Shown: positions 26,611 to 35,107 of the stretch, piece by piece
How the letters are laid out: every line of letters begins with the position of its first letter
Position numbering within the stretch: position 1 is the stretch's first letter
Source of the DNA: Collinsella sp.
GTDB taxonomy: Bacteria > Actinomycetota > Coriobacteriia > Coriobacteriales > Coriobacteriaceae
Reading direction: 5' to 3'
DNA: 64,000 bases
Assembly: GCA_019414565.1 (NCBI GenBank)
Contig: DXLU01000031.1
Location: 124,001-188,000 of the forward strand
Notes under the pieces: model-generated
What the model saw: only the letters and a program-made list of their open reading frames with translations
Database searches by the model: none
What the model was told of the DNA's origin: nothing
Made by a program: the position numbers and the translations under genes

Positions 26611-28839
26611 CTAAGCCTGGGGCACCTCGCCGGTAGCCAAGATCTGCTCGAGGGCGTCCTCGTCCAGCACAGGTACACCCAGCTGCTCGGCCTTGGTGAG
26701 CTTGGAGCCCGCTTTGGGACCGGCGACCAGATAGCTCGTCTTCTTTGACACGCTGCCCGAAACCTTGGCGCCGAGCACCTTGAGCGCCGCACCCGCCTCG
26801 TCGCGCGTGCGGTTGACGAGCGTGCCGGTGAGCACGAAGGTCAGACCCGCAAGCGGTTGTGCGTCGGCAAGCTCGCCTGCCACGCCAGCGTCGGCCGCGG
26901 CTCGCGCGTGCGCGGCGCCCAAGTCGACCTCGAGCGACAGGCCCGCCTGGCGCAGGCGCTCCAGCACGGCAAGGTTCTCGGGCACGGCCAGGAACTGCTT
27001 GACGCTCGCCGCAATCTTGGGACCGATGCCCTCGCACTCGGCGATGTCCTCTTCGCTCGCCAAGATGAGCTTGTCAATCGACAGGAATCGCTCGGCGATG
27101 ACCACGCCCACGCTCTTGCCCACGTGGCGGATGCCCAGGGCAAACAGCACGCGACCGAGCGGCTGGCTCTTGGACTTGTTGAGCTCGGCGATAATTTTCT
27201 CGGCCGTCTTGAGGCCCACCGGAATGGGATCGCCCTTCTTGACGCCCTTTTTGCTGTTGGAGCTGGCATAGGTGCGGCCCGTGTCCAGGCCTGCGATGTC
27301 GTCGACCGTGAGCTGGTAGAAGTCCGCAACATCGTGGATCAGGCCGGCGGCGATCATCTTGTCGACGATCTCGTCGCCTAGACCGTCAACGTCCATGCAG
27401 CCGCGGCTCACCCAGTGGAGCAGGCGTTCCTTGAGCTGCGCGGGGCAATCGATGGACACGCAGCGGTAGGCAACCTCGCCGTCCTCGTGGACCACGGGGC
27501 CACCGCACACGGGGCAGACCTCGGGCATGTGCCAGTCAACCGAATCGGCCGGGCGCTTGTCGAGCACCGGCCCCACGACCTCGGGGATTACGTCGCCTGC
27601 CTTGTGCACGATGATAGTATCGCCCTCGCGCACGTTTTTGCGGCGGATCTCGTCGATGTTGTGCAGCGTGGCGCGCGCGATGGTGGAGCCGGCAACCGTC
27701 ACCGGGTCGAACTCGGCGACCGGCGTGAGCACACCGGTGCGGCCCACCTGGATGCGAATTTCGCGCAGGACGGTCTGCTTTTCCTCGGGCGGGAACTTAA
27801 AGGCAATGGCCCAGCGCGGCGCGCGGGCGGTAAAGCCCAGGTCGAGCTGCTGTTGGAAGCTGTCCACCTTTACGACTACGCCGTCGATGTCGTAGTCCAA
27901 ATCGCCGCGGTGCTCGAGCGCCTGGGCACAGAACTCGTGGACCTCGGCCGGCGTGGCGCAACGGGCAACGTTGGGGTTGACGCTAAAGCCGGCGCTACGC
28001 AGCCAATCGAGGAACTCGCGCTGACTGTGGACGTGCAGCGGGTCGGTATCAGCAATGGCATAGATAAAGGTGGCAAGGTCGCGGCGCGCCGTGACCTTGG
28101 GATCCTTCTGACGCAGGCTGCCGGCGGCGGCGTTGCGCGGGTTGGCGAAGGGGTCGCGGCCCTCGGCATCGGCCTCGTCGTTCAGACGCACAAAGCTGCC
28201 CTTGGGCATATAGACCTCGCCGCGCACCTCAATGGTACGCTCGCGGTCGGCGCCCATGTGGGCGAGCGCCGGCTCGGACAGGTGCATGGGCACGTCCTTG
28301 ATGGTACGGACGTTGAGCGACACGTCCTCGCCCGTGGTGCCATCGCCACGTGTGGCGGCGCGTACGAAGGTGCCGTTTTGGTAAGTAAGGGCCACGCCCA
28401 GACCGTCGATCTTAAGCTCGCAGGTATAGGTGACGCTACCGGCACCGAGCGCATCCTCGGTGCGTTGGAGCCATGCGTCGAGCTCGTCCAGATCCATGGC
28501 ATCGTCCATGGAATACATGCGCGCCATGTGCGTGACCGGCGTAAACTGCTCGCTCACGTAGCCGCCCACGCGCTGGGTATAGCTGTCGGGCGTCACCAGG
28601 TCGGGGTAGGTAGCCTCGATTTCCTGCAGCTCAACGAGCATTTTATCGAAAGCAGCGTCCGTGATCTCGGGCGCGTCGAGCATGTAGTAGCGATAGGCGT
28701 GGTAATCGAGCTCGTGGCGCAGCTCGGCCGCGCGCGTTGCCGCCTGGGCACGGGCATCGGCCGGTGCGGCGGCATCCGCGCTTGCGGGCGTTTCGGTATC
28801 GATGTCCACGCCGTCACCAAACAGGCTCGATTGCTCCAT
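26611..28839 (-). CDS. ligA: NAD-dependent DNA ligase
   Basis: Seals nicks in replication and repair using NAD. At 742 residues it is slightly long because of an acidic/Ala-rich N-terminal stretch of about 35 residues. The Ia domain (HAYRYYMLDAPEITDAAFD) is followed by the adenylation domain with the active-site lysine in CELKIDGLGVAL, the OB fold, a four-cysteine zinc finger (CPVCGG...CVSIDCPAQ), helix-hairpin-helix repeats (CEGIGPKIAASV), and a C-terminal BRCT domain (LAGLTFVLTGTL, SYLVAGPKAGSK). The ATG at 28839 has AAGGAG eight bases upstream. It is a single-gene unit; its 3' neighbour is the shared terminator. Confidence 0.97.
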   Translation of the reverse strand: MEQSSLFGDGVDIDTETPASADAAAPADARAQAATRAAELRHELDYHAYRYYMLDAPEITDAAFDKMLVELQEIEATYPDLVTPDSYTQRVGGYVSEQFTPVTHMARMYSMDDAMDLDELDAWLQRTEDALGAGSVTYTCELKIDGLGVALTYQNGTFVRAATRGDGTTGEDVSLNVRTIKDVPMHLSEPALAHMGADRERTIEVRGEVYMPKGSFVRLNDEADAEGRDPFANPRNAAAGSLRQKDPKVTARRDLATFIYAIADTDPLHVHSQREFLDWLRSAGFSVNPNVARCATPAEVHEFCAQALEHRGDLDYDIDGVVVKVDSFQQQLDLGFTARAPRWAIAFKFPPEEKQTVLREIRIQVGRTGVLTPVAEFDPVTVAGSTIARATLHNIDEIRRKNVREGDTIIVHKAGDVIPEVVGPVLDKRPADSVDWHMPEVCPVCGGPVVHEDGEVAYRCVSIDCPAQLKERLLHWVSRGCMDVDGLGDEIVDKMIAAGLIHDVADFYQLTVDDIAGLDTGRTYASSNSKKGVKKGDPIPVGLKTAEKIIAELNKSKSQPLGRVLFALGIRHVGKSVGVVIAERFLSIDKLILASEEDIAECEGIGPKIAASVKQFLAVPENLAVLERLRQAGLSLEVDLGAAHARAAADAGVAGELADAQPLAGLTFVLTGTLVNRTRDEAGAALKVLGAKVSGSVSKKTSYLVAGPKAGSKLTKAEQLGVPVLDEDALEQILATGEVPQA

Positions 28840-28947
28840 AGCGGCACTCCTTCGCTCGATTTCAAACGGATACTAGAGTACCACCGGTCGCAATGAGGCC
28901 GAATAGCGGTCTCAAACCGCACCGAATCGGCAGCCGTCGGATTGGGG

Positions 28948-29150
28948 TGGACAGTTAGTTCAGATACGTATAAATGCTAGAGCTGAATCAGGCACGAACA
29001 CCCCTGTTTCAACTAATTTGGGCTCCTCGAGACCATGTAAACGTCCCGTTCTCCCTCCCAAACACCCATTCAAGCCCCATCCCAATCAATAATTGCTCAA
29101 AACGCATCCCAAGCTACCCCAGATTTATACGTATCTGAACTAACTGTCCA
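28948..29150. mobile_element. MITE-like element with perfect 28-bp terminal inverted repeats
   Basis: 28948-28975 (TGGACAGTTAGTTCAGATAC and eight more bases) is the exact reverse complement of 29123-29150. The 147 bp between carry no open frame of note. It is short, non-coding, with perfect terminal inverted repeats, and lies in the 449-bp gap between ligA and the HtrA-type gene. I see no clear flanking target duplication. It could instead be a long-range RNA stem. Confidence 0.6.
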
Positions 29151-29224
29151 GACCATTACGAACCAGGCCTCTTATCAGCCCCAAGTGATCCGTTTTCCTC
29201 CGTCCCCAACGGATCAATAGGAAA

Positions 29225-29262
29225 AGAGGGGGCCGTCCCACGTTGATGGGACAGCCCCCTCT
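29225..29262 (-). terminator. Terminator of the HtrA-type gene
   Basis: AGAGGGGGC(T/C)GTCCCA arms at 29225-29262 form a long stem with one mismatch around a 6-base loop, followed on the minus strand by TTTTCC. Confidence 0.8.
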
Positions 29263-29288
29263 GGCTTCGATATGTGTGGAGTGGCTCG

Positions 29289-30749
29289 TTAGTAACCCTG
29301 ACCGTAGCCCTGACCCTGACCCTGCTGGCCGAGCAGCTCCTCCAGGTACTGGCGCAGCTGCTCGTCGGTAATACCGCCGTTGCCGGTGTCGGTCGAACTG
29401 TCATCCTGCTGCTGGTTCTGCAGCTCCTCGTCGGAGCCCAGTTCAACCGTGACCTTCTTTTCTTCCTTGCCGCGCATGAGCGTGATCTCGACCTTCTCGC
29501 CCACCTCGTGGCTGCGCAGCGCAATGATCAGGCCATCGGCGCTCGTAATCTCGTCGTCGCCCAGCTTGGTAATGACATCGCCCTCTTGGATGCCAGCCTT
29601 GGCGGCGGGACCGTCCTCGACGACGCTCGCCACGTACGCGCCGCTATCGGTGCTCAGCTTGTTGGTGCGAGCGTTGAGCGCGTTGACGCTCGAAAGCGTA
29701 GCGCCCAGGTACGGATGCACCGGCGTCTTGCCGTCGATGATCTGGTCGGCAATGTTCTTGGCATAGTTGACCGGAATGGCAAAACCCACGCCCGAGCTGG
29801 AGCCCGAGTAGCTCTCGATAAGCGAGTTGATACCCACGAGCTCGCCGTTGTCGTTGACGAGCGCGCCGCCGGAGTTGCCCGGGTTGATGGCGGCATCGGT
29901 CTGGATCATGTTGGCATAGATGGTGTTACCGTTGGTAGAACTCATGGCCGTGGAGCGATACAGCGCCGACACGATACCCGTGGAGACAGACTGCTCGTTG
30001 CCGAACGGCGAGCCGATCGCCATGACCCACTCGCCCACGTTGAGCTTGGAGGAGTCACCGATCTCGATCGGGGTGAGCTTGGAAGCATCGGCGTCCTTGA
30101 GCTTGATGACGGCCAGGTCGCTCGAAGCATCGTTGCCCACGAACTCGGCCTCGTAGGTGGTACCGTCGTCCATGGTCACCACGTACTGGTCATAGCCATC
30201 GACCACATGGTTGTTGGTGAGGATGTGGCCCTCGGTATCGAGCACCACGCCCGAACCGACGCTGCCCGAGCTATCCGACCCGTCAGCAGACTGAGAAAGC
30301 GAGCCACTTTGGCCGCCGCTCGAAGTGGCGGTAATGGAAACCACGGAGGGCAGGGCCTTGGCAGAAACGGCCTCGGCCAGCGTGGTGTCCTCGGAGTCGA
30401 TCGTAATCTTTTGCGTCGACGAACCCGAAGCACCCGCCGTCACGGCGTTCCTGCCGCCGCCGATATCGAGCGTGCCGCTCATAATGAGCGCAATGACCAG
30501 CAGGGCGCCGCAGGCACAGCCGGCGAGTGCTGTAATAAAGATCGGCAGCTTTTTGGTCTTGGTCTTGACCACCGTGTGCTTGTTTACAACCTGCTGACCA
30601 CCCAGCGGCTGGCCGGTCTGTGTGTCGTAAGCCTGCACGTAGGGAATGTTGCTGCCGGCAGGCGTCGACTCCACCTGCACACGCGGCTGCTGCTGGGTCT
30701 CGCCGGCGTTGCCCGCGTCCTGGGGACGCTGGGAATCGTTCTCGCTCAT
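29289..30749 (-). CDS. HtrA/DegP-like trypsin-like serine protease with PDZ domain
   Basis: A 486-residue membrane-anchored surface protease for damaged or misfolded exported proteins. A Gln/Pro-rich cytosolic part (1-70) with TKTKK precedes one membrane helix (about 72-93). The protease domain shows the triad: His in ILTNNHVVDG, Asp in SSDLAVIKLK and Ser in AINPGNSGGALV. A PDZ domain follows (GAYVASVVEDGPAAKAGIQ, EGDVITKLGDDEI). The tail is Gln-rich and ends in QGQGQGYGQGY. The ATG at 30749 has AAAGGA eight bases upstream. It is monocistronic, with a hairpin on each side. Confidence 0.94.
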   Translation of the reverse strand: MSENDSQRPQDAGNAGETQQQPRVQVESTPAGSNIPYVQAYDTQTGQPLGGQQVVNKHTVVKTKTKKLPIFITALAGCACGALLVIALIMSGTLDIGGGRNAVTAGASGSSTQKITIDSEDTTLAEAVSAKALPSVVSITATSSGGQSGSLSQSADGSDSSGSVGSGVVLDTEGHILTNNHVVDGYDQYVVTMDDGTTYEAEFVGNDASSDLAVIKLKDADASKLTPIEIGDSSKLNVGEWVMAIGSPFGNEQSVSTGIVSALYRSTAMSSTNGNTIYANMIQTDAAINPGNSGGALVNDNGELVGINSLIESYSGSSSGVGFAIPVNYAKNIADQIIDGKTPVHPYLGATLSSVNALNARTNKLSTDSGAYVASVVEDGPAAKAGIQEGDVITKLGDDEITSADGLIIALRSHEVGEKVEITLMRGKEEKKVTVELGSDEELQNQQQDDSSTDTGNGGITDEQLRQYLEELLGQQGQGQGYGQGY

Positions 30750-30778
30750 AGCTGCGATCCTTTCGTCAAATAACCAAA

Positions 30779-30802
30779 GGCCCGCCAAACATGTGGCGGG
30801 CC
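30779..30802 (-). terminator. Hairpin between the regulator gene and the HtrA-type gene
   Basis: A perfect 8-bp stem GGCCCGCC/GGCGGGCC with an 8-base loop, followed on the minus strand by TTTGG. It may end the glnA-regulator transcript or lie in the HtrA leader. Confidence 0.5.
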
Positions 30803-30920
30803 ATCATTGTTCACGTTGAGTTGTACCCCAATATGCGGGTGCACGTGTATGAGAACGCAATCTTTTAGGAAGGCTTAAGTTCTGTTGCAGACCCGAAAGA
30901 GACCCTCACCCGTGACAAAA

Positions 30921-30953
30921 CCACCAAAAAGGCGCCTGTCCCCTTTGTGGTGG
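30921..30953. repeat. CCACCACAAAGG hairpin, family B, copy 5
   Basis: CCACCAAAAAGG, loop CGCCTGTCC, CCTTTGTGGTGG. It begins 4 bp after the stop of the minus-strand regulator gene, so it probably acts as its terminator. Confidence 0.85.
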
Positions 30954-30957
30954 AAAT

Positions 30958-31620
30958 CTAGTCCTTAAACAGATAGCCCACGCCGCGGACGGTAGTGATG
31001 TGTGCCGCGATCTGCGGGCCCACCTTGGAGCGGATGCGTCGGATATGCACGTCGACGGTGCGCGTACCGCCGCAGTACTCAAAGCCCCATACGCGGTGCA
31101 GCAGCACCTCGCGGCTGTAGGCGCGGTTGGGGTGCGTGGCCAAAAAGCTCAGCAGCGAATACTCCATCAGCGTCAGGTCGATGGGCTCGTTATCGAGCGT
31201 CACCTGGTAGGTAGCCAGGTTGATCTCGAGGTTATCGATGTTGAGCACATCGTCGGCGGTGACGGTCTCCTCCTCGCCCATCAGGCGCTGCGCACGAGCC
31301 TTGAGCTCGTTGGGCGTCGCCGTGGGACACACAAAGTCGGCATGCGCATGATTCGGCAGGCGCAGGGTGCCGAGTGCCTCGTCGTCGACGATCACCAACA
31401 TGGGAACGCCACCGCGGTCGTCAAGCCACTTGGCAATCTGATCGATGCGGTCGCTGCGGATGCCATCGGAATCGAGGATCAGCAGGTCAAAGTCGTGCGC
31501 CGCAGTCGGCGAATCGGGGGTGGCCAGGCTCACCTCGACACCCAGGGTGGTCGTCAAGCTGCGGGCAAACTCGTGGAAGCGCGTCGTGCGCGCCATGAAC
31601 AGGGCACTCTTTTCGGACAA
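30958..31620 (-). CDS. OmpR/GlnR-type winged-helix regulator with atypical receiver
   Basis: A 220-residue response-regulator-like protein. Its C-terminal half is a clear OmpR-type DNA-binding domain (IDLTLMEYSLLSFLATHPN, YSREVLLHRVWGFEY, TVDVHIRRIRSKVG, VRGVGYLFKD). The N-terminal half has a receiver-like fold with one plausible aspartate (DLLILDSDG) but lacks the usual acidic pair near the start, so phosphorylation is doubtful. I choose a TTG start at 31620 because GGAGG lies five bases before it; the next ATG at 31596 has only a weak site. It follows glnA by about 50 bp on the same strand and has no sensor kinase beside it, like the orphan GlnR nitrogen regulators. A nitrogen role is inferred. 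Confidence 0.8.
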   Translation of the reverse strand: MSEKSALFMARTTRFHEFARSLTTTLGVEVSLATPDSPTAAHDFDLLILDSDGIRSDRIDQIAKWLDDRGGVPMLVIVDDEALGTLRLPNHAHADFVCPTATPNELKARAQRLMGEEETVTADDVLNIDNLEINLATYQVTLDNEPIDLTLMEYSLLSFLATHPNRAYSREVLLHRVWGFEYCGGTRTVDVHIRRIRSKVGPQIAAHITTVRGVGYLFKD

Positions 31621-31670
31621 ATCGGCCTCCAAAGAAATGAGCTCAATCGTACTGGGACAAGCCAGCGCGA

Positions 31671-33008
31671 TTAGGAGTTCGCCAGGTAGTGCTTGATCTC
31701 CCATTCGGTGATCGTGGATTCGAACTTATGCCACTCGTCGCGCTTCTTTTTGAGGAAGAAGCCGTGGATGTGATCGCCGAGGGCATCCTTCATAAACTGC
31801 GAGTCCTCAAAGACGTCGAGTGCCTCTTTAAGCGAGCGCGGCAGCGGCGTGTAACCGGCCTCGAGCATCTGACGGCCGGTGAGTTTGAGCGTCTCGGCCG
31901 TGGCCTCGGGCGGGAGTTCCAGCTTGCGCTCGATGCCGTCAAGCCCGGCCGCCAGCGTGACGGCGTTGACCAGGTACGGATTGGCCATGGGGTCGGGGCT
32001 ACGAAGCTCGATGCGCGTGGACAGCTGCTTGCCGGGCTTGTAGACCGGGATGCGAATCATGCTTGCGCGGTTGCGCAGGCCCCACGTGGCGTACTGCGGC
32101 ACGGAGTCGCCGCCCGTGGTGATGCGCTTGTACGAATTGACGGTGGGGTTGGTGATAGCACTGATCTCGCGCGCGTGCGCCAAGATGCCGGCCATATAGT
32201 GCTTGGCGACGTCGGAGAGATGGTACTTCTCGTCGCCCTCGCCCCAAAAGACGTTGTTGCCGTCGTGGTCGAACAGCGACTGATGCAAAAACATGGCGCT
32301 GCCGTCCTCGCCCGCCAACGGCTTGGGCATAAAGGAGGCGTGGCACCCGCTCTCGTAGGCCTGCTGCTTAATGATGAGCTTGGCCGTGGTGATGGCGTCG
32401 GACATGCTCAGGGCCTCGGCGTGGCGCAGGCTCATGCCGTGCTGCGAGCGGCCGGCGGCATGGAAGGTGTACTCCACGGGCACGGACATCTTCTCGAGCG
32501 TGAGGACCGTGTTACGACGCAGGTCGCGAGCGGCATCGCTCACCGAAAGATCGAAGTAGCCAACGTTGTCAAGCGGCTCGGGCGTGTGCTCGTCGGGGAA
32601 GTAATAGTACTCCAGCTCGGCGCCCACGTTGAGCAGGTAGCCAGCCTTCTCGGCCTTGCGGAACATGCGGCGAAGGGCATCGCGCGGGTCGCCGGCAAAG
32701 GGCTTGCGATCGGGAGTGCACACATCGCAGAACACGCGGGCGACGCCGTTGTGGCTCGGGCGCCACGGCAGAATCTGGAAGGTCGAAGCATCGGGAAACG
32801 CCAGCATGTCGGCTTCCTCGGGCGTGGCAAAGCCCTCGATGGCGGAGCCGTCAAAGCCAATACCCTCCTCAAAAGCGACCTCGAGGTCCTCGGGGCTAAT
32901 AGCAAAGTTTTTGAGGCGGCCGAGAATGTCGACAAACCACAGACGCACAAAGCGGATATCACGCTGTTCTACGGAGCGGAGTACGTAATCGATGTTCTGC
33001 TGGTTCAT
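31671..33008 (-). CDS. glnA: Glutamine synthetase type I
   Basis: Makes glutamine from glutamate, ammonia and ATP, the main ammonium-assimilation step. At 445 residues it is of the short GSI-alpha type, without the insertion and Tyr adenylylation site of longer enzymes, so feedback or protein-protein control is more likely than adenylylation. Motifs: the Asp latch near the start (DGSAIEGF), metal-binding GAELEYYYF, the ATP site SGCHASFMPKPL with GSAMFLHQSL, and the glutamate-binding NRASMIRIP. The ATG at 33008 has GGGGAG upstream. It is followed by an orphan OmpR-type regulator gene. Confidence 0.97.
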   Translation of the reverse strand: MNQQNIDYVLRSVEQRDIRFVRLWFVDILGRLKNFAISPEDLEVAFEEGIGFDGSAIEGFATPEEADMLAFPDASTFQILPWRPSHNGVARVFCDVCTPDRKPFAGDPRDALRRMFRKAEKAGYLLNVGAELEYYYFPDEHTPEPLDNVGYFDLSVSDAARDLRRNTVLTLEKMSVPVEYTFHAAGRSQHGMSLRHAEALSMSDAITTAKLIIKQQAYESGCHASFMPKPLAGEDGSAMFLHQSLFDHDGNNVFWGEGDEKYHLSDVAKHYMAGILAHAREISAITNPTVNSYKRITTGGDSVPQYATWGLRNRASMIRIPVYKPGKQLSTRIELRSPDPMANPYLVNAVTLAAGLDGIERKLELPPEATAETLKLTGRQMLEAGYTPLPRSLKEALDVFEDSQFMKDALGDHIHGFFLKKKRDEWHKFESTITEWEIKHYLANS

Positions 33009-33161
33009 GTCGCTCCCCTTTCTTTCGGGCGGGTTTCGACTGGTCTATATCGCAGATACTATCGCAGAAAAATGTTTCCGCAGGGTTAAAGCGTATCAAG
33101 CGCTCAAAAAACGTGCGCGCAGGCGGGTGCCAAGCACGAACAGACCGACTCGGACGGGCGG

Positions 33162-34184
33162 CTAGCGTGAGGTCGAAGCGCGGTGTTCGATGTGGCCGGG
33201 GATCTCGATGTGCTTGGGAGCCAGCCTTGCGGCCTCGCCCACCGTAGTGGTAACGACGTCGATGCGCTCGGACAGGCGCTCGACCACGCGCTCGGCAATG
33301 GTGAGGGTGTCCTGCGCGGCCGTGGTTACACCGCCAAAGAGCACGTGGTTCCAGGGATAGTCGTCAAACGTTGCGATCTTGAGACCCGCCGGCAACGAAG
33401 GTCCCAACTGTGCCAGCGCCTCGGTCAGGCGCAGGAAGACCAGACCGTTGACGGCAATGAGGCCGAGCTTTTTACCCGCATAGTCACGCATGGTCTCGTC
33501 CAGGCGACTGACACCCTCGACACCACCGTCCGCCAAGGTGACGACCTCGCCGGCCAGGCCGCGTCGCGATAGCTCGTCGGTAAAGGCCTCGGCGCGCTCG
33601 CGACGGACGGGGCTGTCGTCGCTTGCCTCGGTGAGCAGGCACAAGCGCTCGCTGCCAGCGGCGACCAAGACGTCTACCAAGCCGGCGACCAGCTCACGGT
33701 TGTTAGATGTCACCAAGTCGATACCGCCGTCGGCAACATCACGGTCGAGCAGCACAACGGGTAGGCGTCCCGCTGCCGCGGCGATCGCCTCGTCATTGCC
33801 TCCGCAGGTGTTGACGACCAGGCCGTCCACGCCGGCATCGATAAGTCTGGTGAGCGACTCCGCTTCCTTGGCGGGGTCGTTGCCGCTAATGGCCGTCATG
33901 AGCGAGCAGCCGCGCGCGGCGGCGCTGGCGGAAAGCCCTTCGAGCATGGCGCTGGAGAACGGGTTGGCGATGTCGACCAAGATTACGCCGATGAGGTTGG
34001 TGCGCGAGCTGCGCAGATTGCGTGCGGCGGCACGTGGGCGATAGCCGGTGCGCTCGATAACCGCCGCGATGCGAGCGCGGGTTTCCTCGGTCATCTGCCC
34101 GGGGCGGTTATTGAGATAGCGCGAGACCGTGGCCGGACTCACGCCCGCCTCGGCGGCAATGTCCTTGATTCTCATCTGCGCCAT
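33162..34184 (-). CDS. LacI family transcriptional regulator
   Basis: A 340-residue regulator. The N-terminal helix-turn-helix is RIKDIAAEAGVSPATVSRYL and the hinge helix NLRSSRT is followed by a periplasmic-binding-protein-like sensor domain (about 62-330: GVILVDIANPFSSAMLEG, DGLVVNTCGG). The ATG at 34184 has GGGG six bases upstream. Sensor and DNA-binding sequences differ strongly from the other LacI protein at 57312. No sugar genes flank it, so its targets are elsewhere; the effector is unknown. Confidence 0.92.
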   Translation of the reverse strand: MAQMRIKDIAAEAGVSPATVSRYLNNRPGQMTEETRARIAAVIERTGYRPRAAARNLRSSRTNLIGVILVDIANPFSSAMLEGLSASAAARGCSLMTAISGNDPAKEAESLTRLIDAGVDGLVVNTCGGNDEAIAAAAGRLPVVLLDRDVADGGIDLVTSNNRELVAGLVDVLVAAGSERLCLLTEASDDSPVRRERAEAFTDELSRRGLAGEVVTLADGGVEGVSRLDETMRDYAGKKLGLIAVNGLVFLRLTEALAQLGPSLPAGLKIATFDDYPWNHVLFGGVTTAAQDTLTIAERVVERLSERIDVVTTTVGEAARLAPKHIEIPGHIEHRASTSR

Positions 34185-34307
34185 AGCGCACCCCGTTTCC
34201 CAATTGTCGGCGGTTTGAGCCATTTTAGGCATTTTTAAAAAACTCGGCTTCAAAACGCTGCAGATGAGCAGCATCGTTTTTGCGTCTCGAGCAGATGCGA
34301 TGATGGG

Positions 34308-35000
34308 CTAGATAGACGAGTCTTTAGGCAGCTCAAAATAGTCGGGATGCAAGGCAATAACCGGGCCTTGCTCCTCGGGCATCAGGTGCAAGTGCGTCTC
34401 CGCCAGATAGCTCGCCGTGTCGGTATCGCCCCTCTTAATGGACTCGAGAATCCGGCGATGCTGACGACGAATCGGCTCCCAATCCAGATCCTGCGACACC
34501 ATACGCAACCAGTTGTATCGCTCAAAATGCGTATTGACGCTCTTCATCCAATCCCACAACATATGGCGACCGGCAATCACAAAACACGTCTCATGAAACA
34601 GGTTATCCAAGTCGAAAAAGCGACGCGTTTCGCGATGGTCGAGTGATTCGGACTCGGCAAGAATCTGCTCAAGCCGCTGCTTTTGCTCGGACGTGGCGGC
34701 AGAGCAGCATTTTATGAGTACGCTTCTTTCGAGTTTCTCGCGCAAGAAACAGGCATTCTCGGCGTGTTCCATGCTGATCTTAGAGACGTAGGTGCCGCTC
34801 TTGGGACGCGTTTCCACCAGCTCCTGCTCGCGCAGGCGCACAAAGGACTCGCGAATGGGCGTGCGCCCGATTCCCGTCTCCTTTTCCAGACCAATCGCCG
34901 AAAGGCGCGTGCCGGGCCTGAGCTCGGCATAGATGATCTTGGAGCGCAATGCGTTGTATGCCTGGTCTTGCAGGCTCTGATAATGCTGGTGTTGTTCCAT
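34308..35000 (-). CDS. GntR family regulator, FCD (FadR) type
   Basis: A 230-residue regulator. The winged helix (QAYNALRSKIIYAELRPGTR, GIGRTPIRESFVRLREQ, VETRPKSGTYV) is followed by an all-helical FCD effector domain (about 85-220) with the metal-site Asp/His residues in DLDNLFHETCF and the final QHRRIL and ETHLHL helices. The ATG at 35000 has GAGG five bases upstream; the longer GTG at 35042 has no site. FCD regulators usually sense small organic acids. It sits next to another LacI-type regulator with no enzyme between them. Confidence 0.88.
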   Translation of the reverse strand: MEQHQHYQSLQDQAYNALRSKIIYAELRPGTRLSAIGLEKETGIGRTPIRESFVRLREQELVETRPKSGTYVSKISMEHAENACFLREKLERSVLIKCCSAATSEQKQRLEQILAESESLDHRETRRFFDLDNLFHETCFVIAGRHMLWDWMKSVNTHFERYNWLRMVSQDLDWEPIRRQHRRILESIKRGDTDTASYLAETHLHLMPEEQGPVIALHPDYFELPKDSSI

Positions 35001-35107
35001 AAAGCCCTCGAATGAAGCCCACGGTTTGTCGAATATCACCACGTAATACTATCGCATCGACACGCCCCAGCTCCCAATCAGTCTTTTTGGGACGGGGCTC
35101 TTTTGGA

